DNA from: Pseudomonas jessenii
GTDB taxonomy: Bacteria > Pseudomonadota > Gammaproteobacteria > Pseudomonadales > Pseudomonadaceae
Assembly (NCBI RefSeq): GCF_002236115.1
Contig: NZ_NIWT01000009.1
Span: forward strand, 124,001 to 188,000
Length of the DNA: 64,000 nt
Direction of reading: 5' to 3'
A program made the position numbers and the translations under genes. The notes under the pieces are model-generated. The model worked only from the letters and a program-made list of their open reading frames with translations, had not been told where the DNA came from and did no database searches. This document shows positions 9,239 through 18,432 of the stretch, in pieces (the first letter of the stretch is position 1; every line of letters begins with the position of its first letter).

Positions 9239-9275
9239 CGGTTTAAGTATAGGTGGCGGTGCTCTGTCGGCCGCC

Positions 9276-9341
9276 ATCGCGAGCAGGCTCGCTCCCCCCC
9301 TGGTCGGCGGTGAACCTGTGGGAGCGAACCGGCTCGCGATG
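9276..9341. repeat. Degenerate REP pair
   Basis: Two imperfect REP elements (core GAGCAGGCTCGCTCC and GGAGCGAACCGGCTCGCGAT) face each other across a spacer of only about 14 bases. Both carry substitutions relative to the window consensus. Confidence 0.8.
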
Positions 9342-9478
9342 GGGCCAGAGCAGACAGCGCAAATTGCACCATCACTTGCGTCGATATTCACCATCGCCGC
9401 GATTGCCTTCCGCTTGAACGCCGTCAGCGTAGGATCAATTCCAAGCCAACACGAAACCCCGAATCGGAGGGGAACCTC

Positions 9479-9571
9479 ATGCTGATCCATCTGCTGACCT
9501 GCCTGACCCTGACGGCGTTCACATTGAGTGTGTTTGCCTGGTACGTCCTGAGCGAGGAACAAACATCATGA
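9479..9571 (+). CDS. Short single-TM peptide (30 aa), coupled to the next gene
   Basis: The ORF encodes a 30-residue peptide (MLIHLLTCLTLTAFTLSVFA, then WYVLSEEQTS), which would form one transmembrane helix. A strong GGAGGGG ribosome binding site lies 6 bases before the ATG. Its stop overlaps the next start in an ATGA arrangement. These two facts support a real gene despite the size. Function unknown. Confidence 0.6.
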   Translation: MLIHLLTCLTLTAFTLSVFAWYVLSEEQTS

Positions 9572-9828
9572 TTCACACTGTCACCCTCGCCGTACGTTTT
9601 CCGGTGTTCGGCAACAATTTCTACGCGCAGGAATTCGAGTCACGTAAAGAGTTGACTCTTCTGTTCGACGAGAAGTTCGAGGCGTTGCTGATCCCGGCAG
9701 CCGATCATCACTTCAGCAACGAAGTGGTCGGGCTCAATGATCAGTTCCGTTTTTTGAATGACGTGCTGGTCGAGCATCTGCTGGATGTCGAACTGGCAAA
9801 AGGCTCGGCCCGTTCGTTCGGGTTCTGA
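9568..9828 (+). CDS. Hypothetical protein (86 aa)
   Basis: The soluble product (starts MIHTVTLAVRFPVFGNNFYA) is rich in Phe and acidic residues and has no TM segment or recognised domain. Its start overlaps the stop of the upstream 30-residue peptide, so the two are probably translated together. A short perfect inverted repeat (GCGACC/GGTCGC, 9831-9845) follows the stop, without a T-run. Confidence 0.65.
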   Translation: MIHTVTLAVRFPVFGNNFYAQEFESRKELTLLFDEKFEALLIPAADHHFSNEVVGLNDQFRFLNDVLVEHLLDVELAKGSARSFGF

Positions 9829-9866
9829 CAGCGACCGCCGGTCGCCCGGGCACGGACGGCAACCGC

Positions 9867-10103
9867 TCACAACGTTCGCTGGCTATTGCCGATCCCCTTG
9901 GCAATATCAATCCCCCAATCCATCGCCGCTTCCATGTCCAGCATGTGCGGCCGTGGGTCGTGGTTCTCATCGATGGCCGAGCCGTCCGGCCGATAGACAC
10001 CGATGAACATGCCCAACGAACCGTCCTTCAATATCTCTGCCTTGACTTTGATGTTGCATCCGTTCGATAGCGTTTCCTTGTGCTCCATATGGCGCTCGGT
10101 CAT
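9867..10103 (-). CDS. Hypothetical protein (78 aa)
   Basis: The product (MTERHMEHKETLSNGCNIKV to the end IGNSQRTL) looks like a small soluble alpha/beta protein with conserved-looking segments GSLGMFIGVYRPDGS and MDWGIDIAKGI. No family is recognised. AGGGGAG lies upstream of the chosen ATG at 10103; a second ATG at 10088 is possible. Confidence 0.6.
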   Translation of the reverse strand: MTERHMEHKETLSNGCNIKVKAEILKDGSLGMFIGVYRPDGSAIDENHDPRPHMLDMEAAMDWGIDIAKGIGNSQRTL

Positions 10104-10282
10104 GACTGCATTGCTCCCCTGACTGAATTCAAACCCTACTGGCCATGCTAGCTCAGCCCTCCGGAATGCGCCGATTGGCAGGACCGGAGGCCGGCCCTGA
10201 CAGCGGCGCAATGCCACCTATACTCAAGGCCACCTCCCCCCTGGGGATCTGCACGTCCAACAATAAAAAGCAGAGGTGGAAC

Positions 10283-12046
10283 ATGGTCTGGCAGCAAGTC
10301 TACGATCCGTTCGGTAACCCGGTGCTTTCAACGCTCATGGCGGCTGTGCCGGTGGTGGTGATGCTGGCGGCCCTCGCTTTTTTTCATATCAAGGCGCACC
10401 TGGCGGCGTTGCTCGCCCTGGTCTCGGCCTTGCTGATCTCGATCTTCGCCTTCGGCATGCCGGCGAGCATGGCCGGTTCCGCGGCGCTGTTCGGTGCGGC
10501 CAACGGCCTGCTGCCGATTGGCTGGATCGTGTTGAACATCATCTTCCTGCATCGCCTGACCACCGAGAACGGTTCGTTCAAGGTGCTGCAAGACTCCCTG
10601 GCGCGCATCACCGATGACCGGCGCCTGCAATTGCTGCTGATCGCCTTCTGCTTCGGGGCGTTTTTCGAGGGCGCCGCCGGTTTCGGTACGCCGGTGGCGG
10701 TGACCGGGGCGATTCTGATCGGGCTGGGGTTTTCGCCGCTCGCCGCTTCAGGGCTGGCGCTGATCGCCAACACCGCCCCCGTGGCGTTCGGCGCCCTCGG
10801 CACACCGATCATCACCCTGGCCAAGGTCACCGGGCTGGATGAAATGGAGCTGTCGATGATGGTCGGCCGGCAGTTGCCGTTCTTCTCGGTGCTGGTGCCG
10901 TTCTGGTTGATCTGGGCCTTTGCCGGCTGGCGCAAGATGGTGGAAATCTGGCCGGCGATCCTGGTGGCCGGGGTCAGTTTTGCCGTGCCGCAGTTCCTGG
11001 TGTCCAACTATCACGGGCCGATGCTGGTGGACGTGATCGCCGCACTGATTTCCATGGCCTGCCTGACCGGTTTCCTCAAGGTGTGGAAACCGGCCACCGT
11101 GCATACCTCCGCCGCCCTGTCCGGCCGGGTCGACAACTCGAAGATCGATGCCGAGCACGACGAAAAGCCTGTACCCACTGCAATCTTTGCCAATGAAGCA
11201 AAACCGGCAGTGATGCGGGCGTGGATGCCGTGGCTCATCCTCACGGTCTTCGTGTTCATCTGGGGCACACAGGGCTTCAAGAACACCTTCGACACCCGCC
11301 CCACCATCGACCCGCAAACCAGTGCCGCCAAGCTCGATCCTCAGGGCAAGCCGATGCGCGAGGCGAACCCGCTGTTTGCGCCGATCGTGACCTTCACCAC
11401 CCTGCACTTGCAGGTCGAGAAAGTCCCGCCCGTGGTGGCCGCGCCGAAAACCGAAGAAGCGGTGTACAAGTTCACATGGTTCACCGCCACCGGCAGCGGC
11501 ATTCTGCTGGCGGCGATTGTCGGCGGTTTGCTGATGGGGTACTCGATCCCGCAACTGATTCACCAGTACCTGCGCACTTTGTGGGTGGTGCGTTATTCGC
11601 TGATCACCATAGTGGCGATGCTCGCGCTGGGCTTCCTCACGCGCTACTCGGGCCTGGATGCGACCATGGGCCTGGCTTTCGCCGCGACGGGCATTTTCTA
11701 CCCGATGTTCGGCACCCTGCTCGGCTGGCTCGGCGTGGCGTTGACAGGTTCAGACACCGCGTCAAACGTGCTGTTCGGTGGCCTGCAACGGGTGACATCC
11801 GAGCAGTTGGGCATCAGCCCGGTGTTGATGGCTGCCGCCAACAGTTCCGGGGGGGTCATGGGCAAGATGGTCGACGCCCAGTCGATCGTGGTCGCCTCCA
11901 CCGCCACCCGCTGGTACGGCCATGAAGGGGAAATCCTGCGCTACGTGTTCTTCCACTCGATTGTGCTGGCGATCCTGGTCGGTGGCCTGGTGACGCTGCA
12001 GGCCTACGTCGCACCGTTCAGCCATATGGTGGTGGGCGGACATTGA
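10283..12046 (+). CDS. glcA: LldP-family permease, probably glycolate permease GlcA
   Basis: The 587-residue protein has 12 or more hydrophobic helices and the LldP/GlcA family signature segments (FGAFFEGAAGFGTPVAVTGA near residue 130, and GSDTASNVLFGGLQ near 490). Family members import lactate or glycolate by proton symport. No lactate dehydrogenase gene is nearby, but glcDEFG follows immediately on the same strand, so glycolate is the likelier substrate (inference). An insert of about 90 residues between helices (about 285-400) is less hydrophobic. AGAGGTGG precedes the ATG at 10283. Confidence 0.88.
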   Translation: MVWQQVYDPFGNPVLSTLMAAVPVVVMLAALAFFHIKAHLAALLALVSALLISIFAFGMPASMAGSAALFGAANGLLPIGWIVLNIIFLHRLTTENGSFKVLQDSLARITDDRRLQLLLIAFCFGAFFEGAAGFGTPVAVTGAILIGLGFSPLAASGLALIANTAPVAFGALGTPIITLAKVTGLDEMELSMMVGRQLPFFSVLVPFWLIWAFAGWRKMVEIWPAILVAGVSFAVPQFLVSNYHGPMLVDVIAALISMACLTGFLKVWKPATVHTSAALSGRVDNSKIDAEHDEKPVPTAIFANEAKPAVMRAWMPWLILTVFVFIWGTQGFKNTFDTRPTIDPQTSAAKLDPQGKPMREANPLFAPIVTFTTLHLQVEKVPPVVAAPKTEEAVYKFTWFTATGSGILLAAIVGGLLMGYSIPQLIHQYLRTLWVVRYSLITIVAMLALGFLTRYSGLDATMGLAFAATGIFYPMFGTLLGWLGVALTGSDTASNVLFGGLQRVTSEQLGISPVLMAAANSSGGVMGKMVDAQSIVVASTATRWYGHEGEILRYVFFHSIVLAILVGGLVTLQAYVAPFSHMVVGGH

Positions 12047-12047
12047 T

Positions 12048-12140
12048 CCCTGTGGGAGCGAGCTTGCTCGCGATGGCGGAGTGTCATTCAACATAGATGT
12101 CGACTGGTCTGCCGCTATCGCGAGCAAGCTCGCTCCCACA
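12048..12140. repeat. REPIN
   Basis: An inverted REP pair directly follows the permease stop and fills half of the 220-base gap before glcD. No regulator gene such as glcC lies in this gap. Confidence 0.93.
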
Positions 12141-12266
12141 TCTATGGATGGTGGTACGTCGAGCAGACAACGATCCCATGGACAGCTGAGCCTGACGGGC
12201 CAATGATTAAGACAGTGGACCGCGAAAACAGACCTCACGCATCAACAAAACGAGTGTCGAGCGCCG

Positions 12267-13766
12267 ATGAACATTCTCTACGATGAACGCGTTGACGGCG
12301 CCTTGCCCGACGTCGACAAACAGGCGCTGTTGCACGCCCTGCAAACCCGCATGCCAGCTCTTGAGATCCTGCATCAGCGCGAGGAAACCAAGCCCTACGA
12401 ATGCGACGGGCTGTCGGCCTATCGCACCACGCCGATGCTGGTGGTGCTGCCCCGATCCATCGACGAAGTCCAGGGGGTGCTGCGGGTCTGCCATGAACTG
12501 CGCGTCCCCGTCGTGGCCCGTGGCGCGGGGACCGGGTTGTCCGGCGGCGCGTTGCCCCTGGAGAAAGGCGTGCTGCTGGTGATGGCGCGCTTCAACAACA
12601 TCCTGCACATCGATCCAGCCGCCCGTACCGCACGGGTTCAGCCCGGCGTACGCAATCTGGCGATTTCCCAGGCAGCGGCACCCTTCGGCCTGTATTACGC
12701 GCCGGATCCTTCCTCGCAAATCGCCTGTTCCATCGGCGGCAACGTCGCGGAAAATGCCGGTGGCGTGCACTGCCTGAAGTACGGCCTGACCGTGCACAAC
12801 GTGCTCAAGGTCGACATCCTCACCGTTGATGGCGAGCACCTGAGCCTGGGCTCCAACGCCCTCGACGCCCCCGGTTTCGACCTGCTGGCGCTGTTCACCG
12901 GCTCCGAAGGCCTGCTCGGGGTGATCACCGAAGTCACGGTCAAGCTGCTGCCCAAGCCGCAGACCGCCAAAGTGCTGCTGGCGGCGTTCGATTCCGTGGA
13001 AAAAGCCGGGCGCGCCGTCGGCGACATCATTGCCGCCGGCATCATCCCCGGTGGCCTGGAAATGATGGACAACCTGGCCATCCGCGCCGCCGAGGACTTC
13101 ATCCACGCCGGTTATCCGGTGGATGCCCAGGCCATTCTGCTGTGCGAGCTCGATGGTGTTGAAGCCGATGTCTCAGATGACTGCGACCGGGTGCGCCAGG
13201 TACTGCAACAGGCCGGCGCCACCGAGTTACGCCAGGCCAAGGACGAAGCCGAGCGCGTGCTGTTCTGGGCCGGGCGCAAGAATGCCTTCCCGGCGGTGGG
13301 TCGCCTCTCGCCGGACTACTACTGCATGGACGGCACCATTCCCCGTCGCGAACTGCCCGGCGTACTGCACGCCATCGCCGAGCTTTCGAACGAATACGGC
13401 CTGCGGGTGGCCAACGTGTTCCATGCCGGCGACGGCAACATGCACCCGCTGATCCTGTTCGATGCCAATCAACCCGGTGAACTTGATCGAGCCGAAGCCC
13501 TGGGCGGCAAGATTCTGGAGTTGTGCGTGAAAGTCGGCGGCAGCATCACCGGTGAACACGGCGTGGGCCGCGAGAAGATCAACCAGATGTGCGCGCAGTT
13601 CAACAGCGATGAGCTGACCCTGTTCCATGCCATCAAGGCCGCCTTCGACCCCAGCGGCCTGCTCAACCCCGGCAAGAACATTCCGACCCTGCACCGCTGC
13701 GCCGAATTCGGTGCCATGCACATACATGGCGGTCAATTGCCCTTCCCCGAGCTGGAGCGCTTCTGA
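12267..13766 (+). CDS. glcD: Glycolate oxidase FAD-binding subunit GlcD
   Basis: The 499-residue flavoprotein subunit oxidises glycolate to glyoxylate. The FAD_binding_4 (PCMH) part covers about residues 55-235, with the motif GAGTGLSGGALP near 90 and PDPSSQIACSIGGNVAENAGG near 150. The C-terminal FAD-oxidase_C domain contains NVFHAGDGNMHP and ends with GLLNPGKN. Its stop shares one base with the start of glcE (TGATG), indicating coupled translation. Confidence 0.95.
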   Translation: MNILYDERVDGALPDVDKQALLHALQTRMPALEILHQREETKPYECDGLSAYRTTPMLVVLPRSIDEVQGVLRVCHELRVPVVARGAGTGLSGGALPLEKGVLLVMARFNNILHIDPAARTARVQPGVRNLAISQAAAPFGLYYAPDPSSQIACSIGGNVAENAGGVHCLKYGLTVHNVLKVDILTVDGEHLSLGSNALDAPGFDLLALFTGSEGLLGVITEVTVKLLPKPQTAKVLLAAFDSVEKAGRAVGDIIAAGIIPGGLEMMDNLAIRAAEDFIHAGYPVDAQAILLCELDGVEADVSDDCDRVRQVLQQAGATELRQAKDEAERVLFWAGRKNAFPAVGRLSPDYYCMDGTIPRRELPGVLHAIAELSNEYGLRVANVFHAGDGNMHPLILFDANQPGELDRAEALGGKILELCVKVGGSITGEHGVGREKINQMCAQFNSDELTLFHAIKAAFDPSGLLNPGKNIPTLHRCAEFGAMHIHGGQLPFPELERF

Positions 13767-14830
13767 TGCACGGCCCTGAAGATTTCGATGACAGCCAGTC
13801 ACTGCTGGAACAGGTCAATCAGGCGCTGGAAAACGCCACGCCCTTGCGCATCCAGGGTTCCAACAGCAAAGCCTTTCTCGGCCGCACCACGGCCGGGGAA
13901 ATTCTCGACACCCGCTCGCACCGGGGTATCGTCAGTTACGACCCGACTGAACTGGTGATCACCGCCCGTTGCGGCACACCGTTGTCGCAACTGACGCAGG
14001 TACTGGACGCCGCGCAACAGATGCTGCCATGCGAGCCACCGTCCTTCGGCGACGGCGCCACCGTCGGCGGCATGATCGCCTGCGGGCTGTCCGGGCCACG
14101 GCGCCCGTGGTCCGGTTCGGTGCGCGATTTCGTGCTCGGCACGCGGGTCATCACAGGGCAAGGCAAGCTGTTGCGCTTCGGTGGCGAGGTGATGAAAAAC
14201 GTCGCCGGCTACGACCTGTCGCGCCTGATGGCCGGCAGTTACGGCAGCCTCGGGCTGATTACCGAAGTTTCCCTCAAAGTGCTGCCCAAACCCCGGCAGT
14301 GCCTCAGTATCAGCCTGGAAATGGACGCCGAACGGGCCTTGTTGTGCCTGGCGGAATGGGGCCAGCAGCCGTTGCCGATCAGCGCGGTATGTCACGACGG
14401 TTCACGCCTGCACCTGCGGCTTGAGGGCGGTGAAGGTTCGGTATCGGCGGCCCATGAGCGCCTCGGGGGCGAACGGCTGGAGGCTTGCTGGTGGGACGAT
14501 CTCAACGAACAGCGCTTGAGTTTCTTCGATGAAGACCAACCGCTTTGGCGCCTGTCACTGCCGCACAACACGCCGCTTCTGTCGTTGCCGGGGCGCCAGT
14601 TGATCGACTGGGGGGGCGCCCAGCGCTGGCTGAAATCCGATGCCGAAGCGGCGTACATCCGCCAGGTCGTCGACGAGGTCGGTGGCCATGCCACCTGCTT
14701 CAGCCACGGCCTGACCGACACTCCATTCCAGCCTCTGCCCCCGGCCCTGATGCGCTATCACCGCAACCTGAAACAACAGCTCGATCCACGGGGTATCTTC
14801 AACCCCGGACGCCTGTACGCGGAGCTTTGA
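13766..14830 (+). CDS. glcE: Glycolate oxidase FAD-binding subunit GlcE
   Basis: The 354-residue protein is a shorter FAD_binding_4 subunit of glycolate oxidase. It shows RIQGSNSKAFLGR near residue 30, PPSFGDGATVGGMIACGLSG near 90 and GEVMKNVAGYDLSRLMAGS near 145, and ends with DPRGIFNPGRLY. It should pair with GlcD and GlcF at the inner membrane. The start overlaps glcD, and glcF begins three bases after its stop. Confidence 0.95.
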   Translation: MHGPEDFDDSQSLLEQVNQALENATPLRIQGSNSKAFLGRTTAGEILDTRSHRGIVSYDPTELVITARCGTPLSQLTQVLDAAQQMLPCEPPSFGDGATVGGMIACGLSGPRRPWSGSVRDFVLGTRVITGQGKLLRFGGEVMKNVAGYDLSRLMAGSYGSLGLITEVSLKVLPKPRQCLSISLEMDAERALLCLAEWGQQPLPISAVCHDGSRLHLRLEGGEGSVSAAHERLGGERLEACWWDDLNEQRLSFFDEDQPLWRLSLPHNTPLLSLPGRQLIDWGGAQRWLKSDAEAAYIRQVVDEVGGHATCFSHGLTDTPFQPLPPALMRYHRNLKQQLDPRGIFNPGRLYAEL

Positions 14831-14833
14831 ACC

Positions 14834-16051
14834 ATGCAGACGACCTTGAGTGAACGCGCCAGCCAATTGCCCCGCGCCGCAGAAGCCGAAAGCATCCTGC
14901 GCACCTGCGTGCACTGCGGGTTCTGCAATGCCACGTGCCCGACCTATCAATTGCTCGGCGATGAACTGGACGGACCACGGGGTCGCATTTACCTGATCAA
15001 GCAGGTGCTGGAAGGCAACGACGTCACGCAAAAGACCCAGCAGCACCTGGACCGCTGCCTGTCGTGCCGCAACTGCGAAACCACCTGTCCGTCGGGCGTC
15101 GACTACCACAACCTGCTGGACATCGGGCGGGCGGTGGTCGATGCGGCGGTGCCACGCCCCCTCGGTCAGCGCTTGTTGCGCGAGGGTTTGCGGCAGACTG
15201 TGCCGCATCCGGATTTGTTTAAAAGCCTGATCAATGGCGGCCAAGTGTTCCGCGCACTGCTGCCCGACTCCCTGCAAAGCAAATTGCCGCGCAGTGCATA
15301 CCCGGCCAAGCCGCGACCCATGACCCTGCGCGAGCGTCAGGTGCTGATGCTCGAAGGTTGCGTGCAGCCCAGTCTGTCACCCAACACCAATGCCGCGGCG
15401 GCGCGGGTGCTGGACCGCTTGGGGATCAGCGTCATCGCGAGCCGCGAAGCCGGTTGCTGCGGCGCCGTGGACTACCACCTGGACGCCCAGGCCGCCGGCC
15501 TCGATCGTGCCCGGCGCAACATCGACGCGTGGTGGCCGAGCCTGGAAAAAGGCGCCGAGGCGATTGTGCAGACCGCCAGCGGTTGCGGCGCCTTCATCAA
15601 GGATTACGGCCACCTGCTCGCCAGCGACCCGGCCTATGCCGACAAGGCAAAAAAGGTCAGTGCGCTGGCCAGGGATCTGGTGGAAGTGTTGCGCGACGAA
15701 CCGCTGGAGCAACTCGGCATCCACGCCTCGCAACGCTTGGCCTTCCATTGCCCCTGCACCTTGCAGCACGGGCAGAAACTCGGCGGTGCCGTGGAAGCGC
15801 TGCTGACCAGACTCGGTTTCAACCTGACGTCTGTCCCCGACGGGCACCTGTGCTGCGGCTCGGCGGGCACCTATTCGCTCACCCAGCCCGAACTGTCGCG
15901 ACAACTGCGCGACAACAAGCTCGACGCCCTGGAAAGCGGCCATCCCGAGGTCATTGTCACGGCCAACATCGGCTGCCAGTCGCACCTCGACGGCGCAGGG
16001 CGAACCCCGGTGCGGCACTGGATCGAACTGGTCGAAGCCAACTTGCCTTAA
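14834..16051 (+). CDS. glcF: Glycolate oxidase iron-sulfur subunit GlcF
   Basis: The 405-residue protein has two N-terminal 4Fe-4S clusters (CVHCGFCNATCP near residue 26 and CLSCRNCETTCP near 75). Two CCG-type domains follow (AGCCGAVDYH near 210 and LCCGSAGTYSL near 340) that bind further redox cofactors in this family. It passes electrons from the GlcDE flavins to the membrane quinone pool. It sits in the tight glcDEF run. Confidence 0.95.
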   Translation: MQTTLSERASQLPRAAEAESILRTCVHCGFCNATCPTYQLLGDELDGPRGRIYLIKQVLEGNDVTQKTQQHLDRCLSCRNCETTCPSGVDYHNLLDIGRAVVDAAVPRPLGQRLLREGLRQTVPHPDLFKSLINGGQVFRALLPDSLQSKLPRSAYPAKPRPMTLRERQVLMLEGCVQPSLSPNTNAAAARVLDRLGISVIASREAGCCGAVDYHLDAQAAGLDRARRNIDAWWPSLEKGAEAIVQTASGCGAFIKDYGHLLASDPAYADKAKKVSALARDLVEVLRDEPLEQLGIHASQRLAFHCPCTLQHGQKLGGAVEALLTRLGFNLTSVPDGHLCCGSAGTYSLTQPELSRQLRDNKLDALESGHPEVIVTANIGCQSHLDGAGRTPVRHWIELVEANLP

Positions 16052-16070
16052 CCGAACCCTGGAGATGCCC

Positions 16071-16472
16071 ATGAACCGCAAAGCTGTCCTGAGCCAGGCC
16101 GAAGTCGGCCAGATCCTCACCGCCGCCCGCGCCGAAGCACAGGCCAATCAATGGGCCGTGACCATAGTGGTGGTCGATGACGGCGGCCACCCGCTGGCCC
16201 TCGAACGCCTCGATGGCTGCGCGCCAGGCAGTGCCTACATCGCCACCGAAAAGGCGCGCACCTCAGCCCTCGGGCGGCGCGAGTCGAAAAGCTATGAGGA
16301 CATGGTCAACGCCGGGCGCTACGCTTTCCTCTCGGCACCCTTGCTGACTTCGCTTGAGGGTGGCGTGCCGATTGTTTTCGATGGACAGGTGATTGGCGCT
16401 GTCGGGGTGTCGGGGGTCAAGCCTGAACAGGATGCGCAGGTAGCTAAGGCCGGGGCGCAGAGCGTGAAATGA
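16071..16472 (+). CDS. glcG: GlcG/HbpS family heme-binding protein
   Basis: The 133-residue cytosolic protein matches the GlcG/HbpS family, with VVDDGGHPLALERLDG near residue 30 and the Gly-rich VIGAVGVSGVKPEQD near the C-terminus. Family members bind heme, but the role in glycolate metabolism is not known. GGAG lies 7 bases before the ATG at 16071; an in-frame ATG six bases earlier is too close to that site. Confidence 0.9.
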   Translation: MNRKAVLSQAEVGQILTAARAEAQANQWAVTIVVVDDGGHPLALERLDGCAPGSAYIATEKARTSALGRRESKSYEDMVNAGRYAFLSAPLLTSLEGGVPIVFDGQVIGAVGVSGVKPEQDAQVAKAGAQSVK

Positions 16473-16493
16473 GGTTTTGGCATCACCACTTCC

Positions 16494-16589
16494 CCCTGTG
16501 GGAGCGAGCTTGCTCGCGATAGTGGTAGACCAGTCGACATCTATGTTGAATGACATTCCGCCATCGCGAGCAAGCTAGCTCCCACAGGG
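16494..16589. repeat. REPIN
   Basis: An inverted REP pair follows glcG. The second REP has one substitution in its core (CAAGCTAGCTCC). It probably marks the 3' boundary of the glc operon. Confidence 0.93.
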
Positions 16590-16622
16590 TCCGTGTTAAA
16601 CCAGTCATGAGGAGTTGCAGCA

Positions 16623-17510
16623 ATGACCCGTCTAACTGCCAAAGACTTTTCCCCGCAACTGCTGGAACTGTACGACTACTACGCCCACGGCAAGATCAAC
16701 CGCCGGGAGTTTCTCGACCGTGCGGCGCTGTTTACCTTCGGCGGTTTGACCGCTGGAGCCCTGCTCGCCGCGCTAAGCCCCAACTATGCGCTGGCCGAGC
16801 AGGTCTCCTTCACCGATCCGGAGATTATTGCCGAGTACATCGCCTACCCGTCGCCCAAGGGCCACGGCCAGGTTCGCGGTTATCTGGTGCGTCCGGCCAA
16901 AGCCACCGGCAAAGTACCAGCAGTGGTGGTCGTGCACGAAAACCGCGGGCTCAACCCGTACATCGAAGATGTGGCCCGGCGGCTGGCCAAGTCCGGTTTC
17001 ATCGCCCTCGCCCCGGACGGCCTGAGTTCGGTCGGCGGTTATCCGGGCAATGACGACAAGGGCCGCGAGCTTCAGGCCAAGGTCGACCCGGAAAAGCTGA
17101 TGAACGACTTTTTCGCAGCCGTCGAATGGATGATGAAACACCCTGCCGCTACGGGAAAAGTCGGTATCACCGGGTTCTGCTATGGCGGTGGCGTGACCAA
17201 CGCCGCCGCGGTGGCCTACCCGGAACTGGGGGCCGCCGTGTCGTTTTATGGCCGTCAGCCAACGGCCGAGGAAGTGCCCCCGATCAAGGCCCCGGTGATG
17301 CTGCACTACGGCGAACTGGACACGCGGATCAACGAAGGCTGGCCCGCCTATGAGCAAGCGTTGAAGGCCGGGGGCAAGACCTATGAGGCCTACATTTATC
17401 CGGGCTGCAATCATGGCTTTCACAATGATTCGACGCCGCGCTTCGACGAGGCGGCGGCGAAACTGGCGTGGGAACGGACGTTGGGGTGGTTTCGCAAGTA
17501 TCTGGTTTGA
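16623..17510 (+). CDS. Dienelactone hydrolase family protein with Tat-like N-terminus
   Basis: The 295-residue alpha/beta hydrolase has a nucleophile elbow GFCYGG with a Cys nucleophile near residue 187, an Asp in YGELDTRIN and a His in [10 protein letters not shown], the Cys-Asp-His triad of dienelactone hydrolases. Residues 24-58 contain [16 protein letters not shown] followed by a hydrophobic stretch and an Ala-Leu-Ala-Glu site, resembling a twin-arginine signal, so export is possible. The substrate is unknown; no chlorocatechol pathway genes are nearby. It is similar in layout to YghX-type proteins. Confidence 0.85.
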   Translation: MTRLTAKDFSPQLLELYDYYAHGKINRREFLDRAALFTFGGLTAGALLAALSPNYALAEQVSFTDPEIIAEYIAYPSPKGHGQVRGYLVRPAKATGKVPAVVVVHENRGLNPYIEDVARRLAKSGFIALAPDGLSSVGGYPGNDDKGRELQAKVDPEKLMNDFFAAVEWMMKHPAATGKVGITGFCYGGGVTNAAAVAYPELGAAVSFYGRQPTAEEVPPIKAPVMLHYGELDTRINEGWPAYEQALKAGGKTYEAYIYPGCNHGFHNDSTPRFDEAAAKLAWERTLGWFRKYLV

Positions 17511-17540
17511 CCAGGGAAGTACTCGGCCAGCAGGACTGGC

Positions 17541-17637
17541 CTCATCGCGAGCAAGCTCGCTCCCACATTGGATCTCTGTAGTACACAGATTTTGTGTTCA
17601 CCAAAGATCCCTGTGGGAGCGAGCTTGCTCGCGATGG
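17541..17637. repeat. REPIN, tail-to-tail orientation
   Basis: An inverted REP pair lies between the convergent hydrolase and peroxiredoxin genes, where it could act as a bidirectional stem-loop. Confidence 0.92.
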
Positions 17638-17655
17638 CGGTATGACTGTTGGTGA

Positions 17656-18309
17656 CTACTTCGGCTGAGCCACAGTCCGCAGATACGGCTTCAGGGTCTT
17701 GAAGCCATCCGGGTATTTCTTCTTCGCGTCTTCATCAGACACCGAAGTCGGGATGATTACGTCTTCACCCGGCCGCCAGTTCACTGGCGTGGCGACGGTG
17801 TGTTTGGCATTGAGTTGCAGGGAATCAAGCAGACGCAGCACTTCATCGAAATTGCGCCCGGCGCTCATTGGGTAGATCAGCATGGCCTTGACCTTCTTGT
17901 CCGGGCCGACGATGAACACCGAACGCACCGTGGCGTTGTCCACTGCCGTGCGCGCGCCGCCGCTGGCATTGGGGTGGATCATGTCGTAGAGCTTGGCCAC
18001 CACCAGGTTTTCGTCGCCGATCAGCGGGTAGTTCACCGCCGTGCCCTGGGTCTCGGCGATGTCACCGACCCAACGGTTGTGGTCACTGACCGGGTCGACG
18101 CTGAGGCCCAGGACCTTGGTGTTGCGCTTGTCGAATTCCGGTTTGAGTTTGGCCAGGTAACCCAGTTCGGTGGTGCACACCGGGGTGAAATCCTTGGGAT
18201 GGGAAAACAGGATGGCCCAGCCATCGCCGATCCATTGGTGAAAGTTGAGGGTGCCTTCGGTGGTGTCGGCGGTGAAATCCGGTGCTTCGTCGCCAATGCG
18301 GATAGCCAT
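17656..18309 (-). CDS. lsfA: 1-Cys peroxiredoxin
   Basis: The 217-residue protein is a Prx6-type peroxiredoxin. The peroxidatic Cys45 sits in DFTPVCTTELG, and the C-terminal Prx extension carries VNWRPGEDVIIPTS. No resolving Cys is seen. Such enzymes reduce hydrogen peroxide and alkyl hydroperoxides in the cytosol; in Pseudomonas the orthologue LsfA is induced by sulfate starvation and oxidative stress (family knowledge). The N-terminus MAIRIGDEAPDF is typical. Confidence 0.93.
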   Translation of the reverse strand: MAIRIGDEAPDFTADTTEGTLNFHQWIGDGWAILFSHPKDFTPVCTTELGYLAKLKPEFDKRNTKVLGLSVDPVSDHNRWVGDIAETQGTAVNYPLIGDENLVVAKLYDMIHPNASGGARTAVDNATVRSVFIVGPDKKVKAMLIYPMSAGRNFDEVLRLLDSLQLNAKHTVATPVNWRPGEDVIIPTSVSDEDAKKKYPDGFKTLKPYLRTVAQPK

Positions 18310-18432
18310 GTTCGATCTCCTTGCAGTGATGGACAGGGACGCCGTCAGGGCAGCGAATGCGCTTTCAACGGCATGGACGCGACTCAGTATAGGAGAGGTT
18401 CGGCGACTCGCCGCAACGGGTTGAACACGTCG

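Noticed and set aside
10283-12046. Lactate permease LldP
   Set aside because: The family includes both lactate and glycolate permeases; glcDEFG directly downstream and no lactate dehydrogenase gene favour glycolate.
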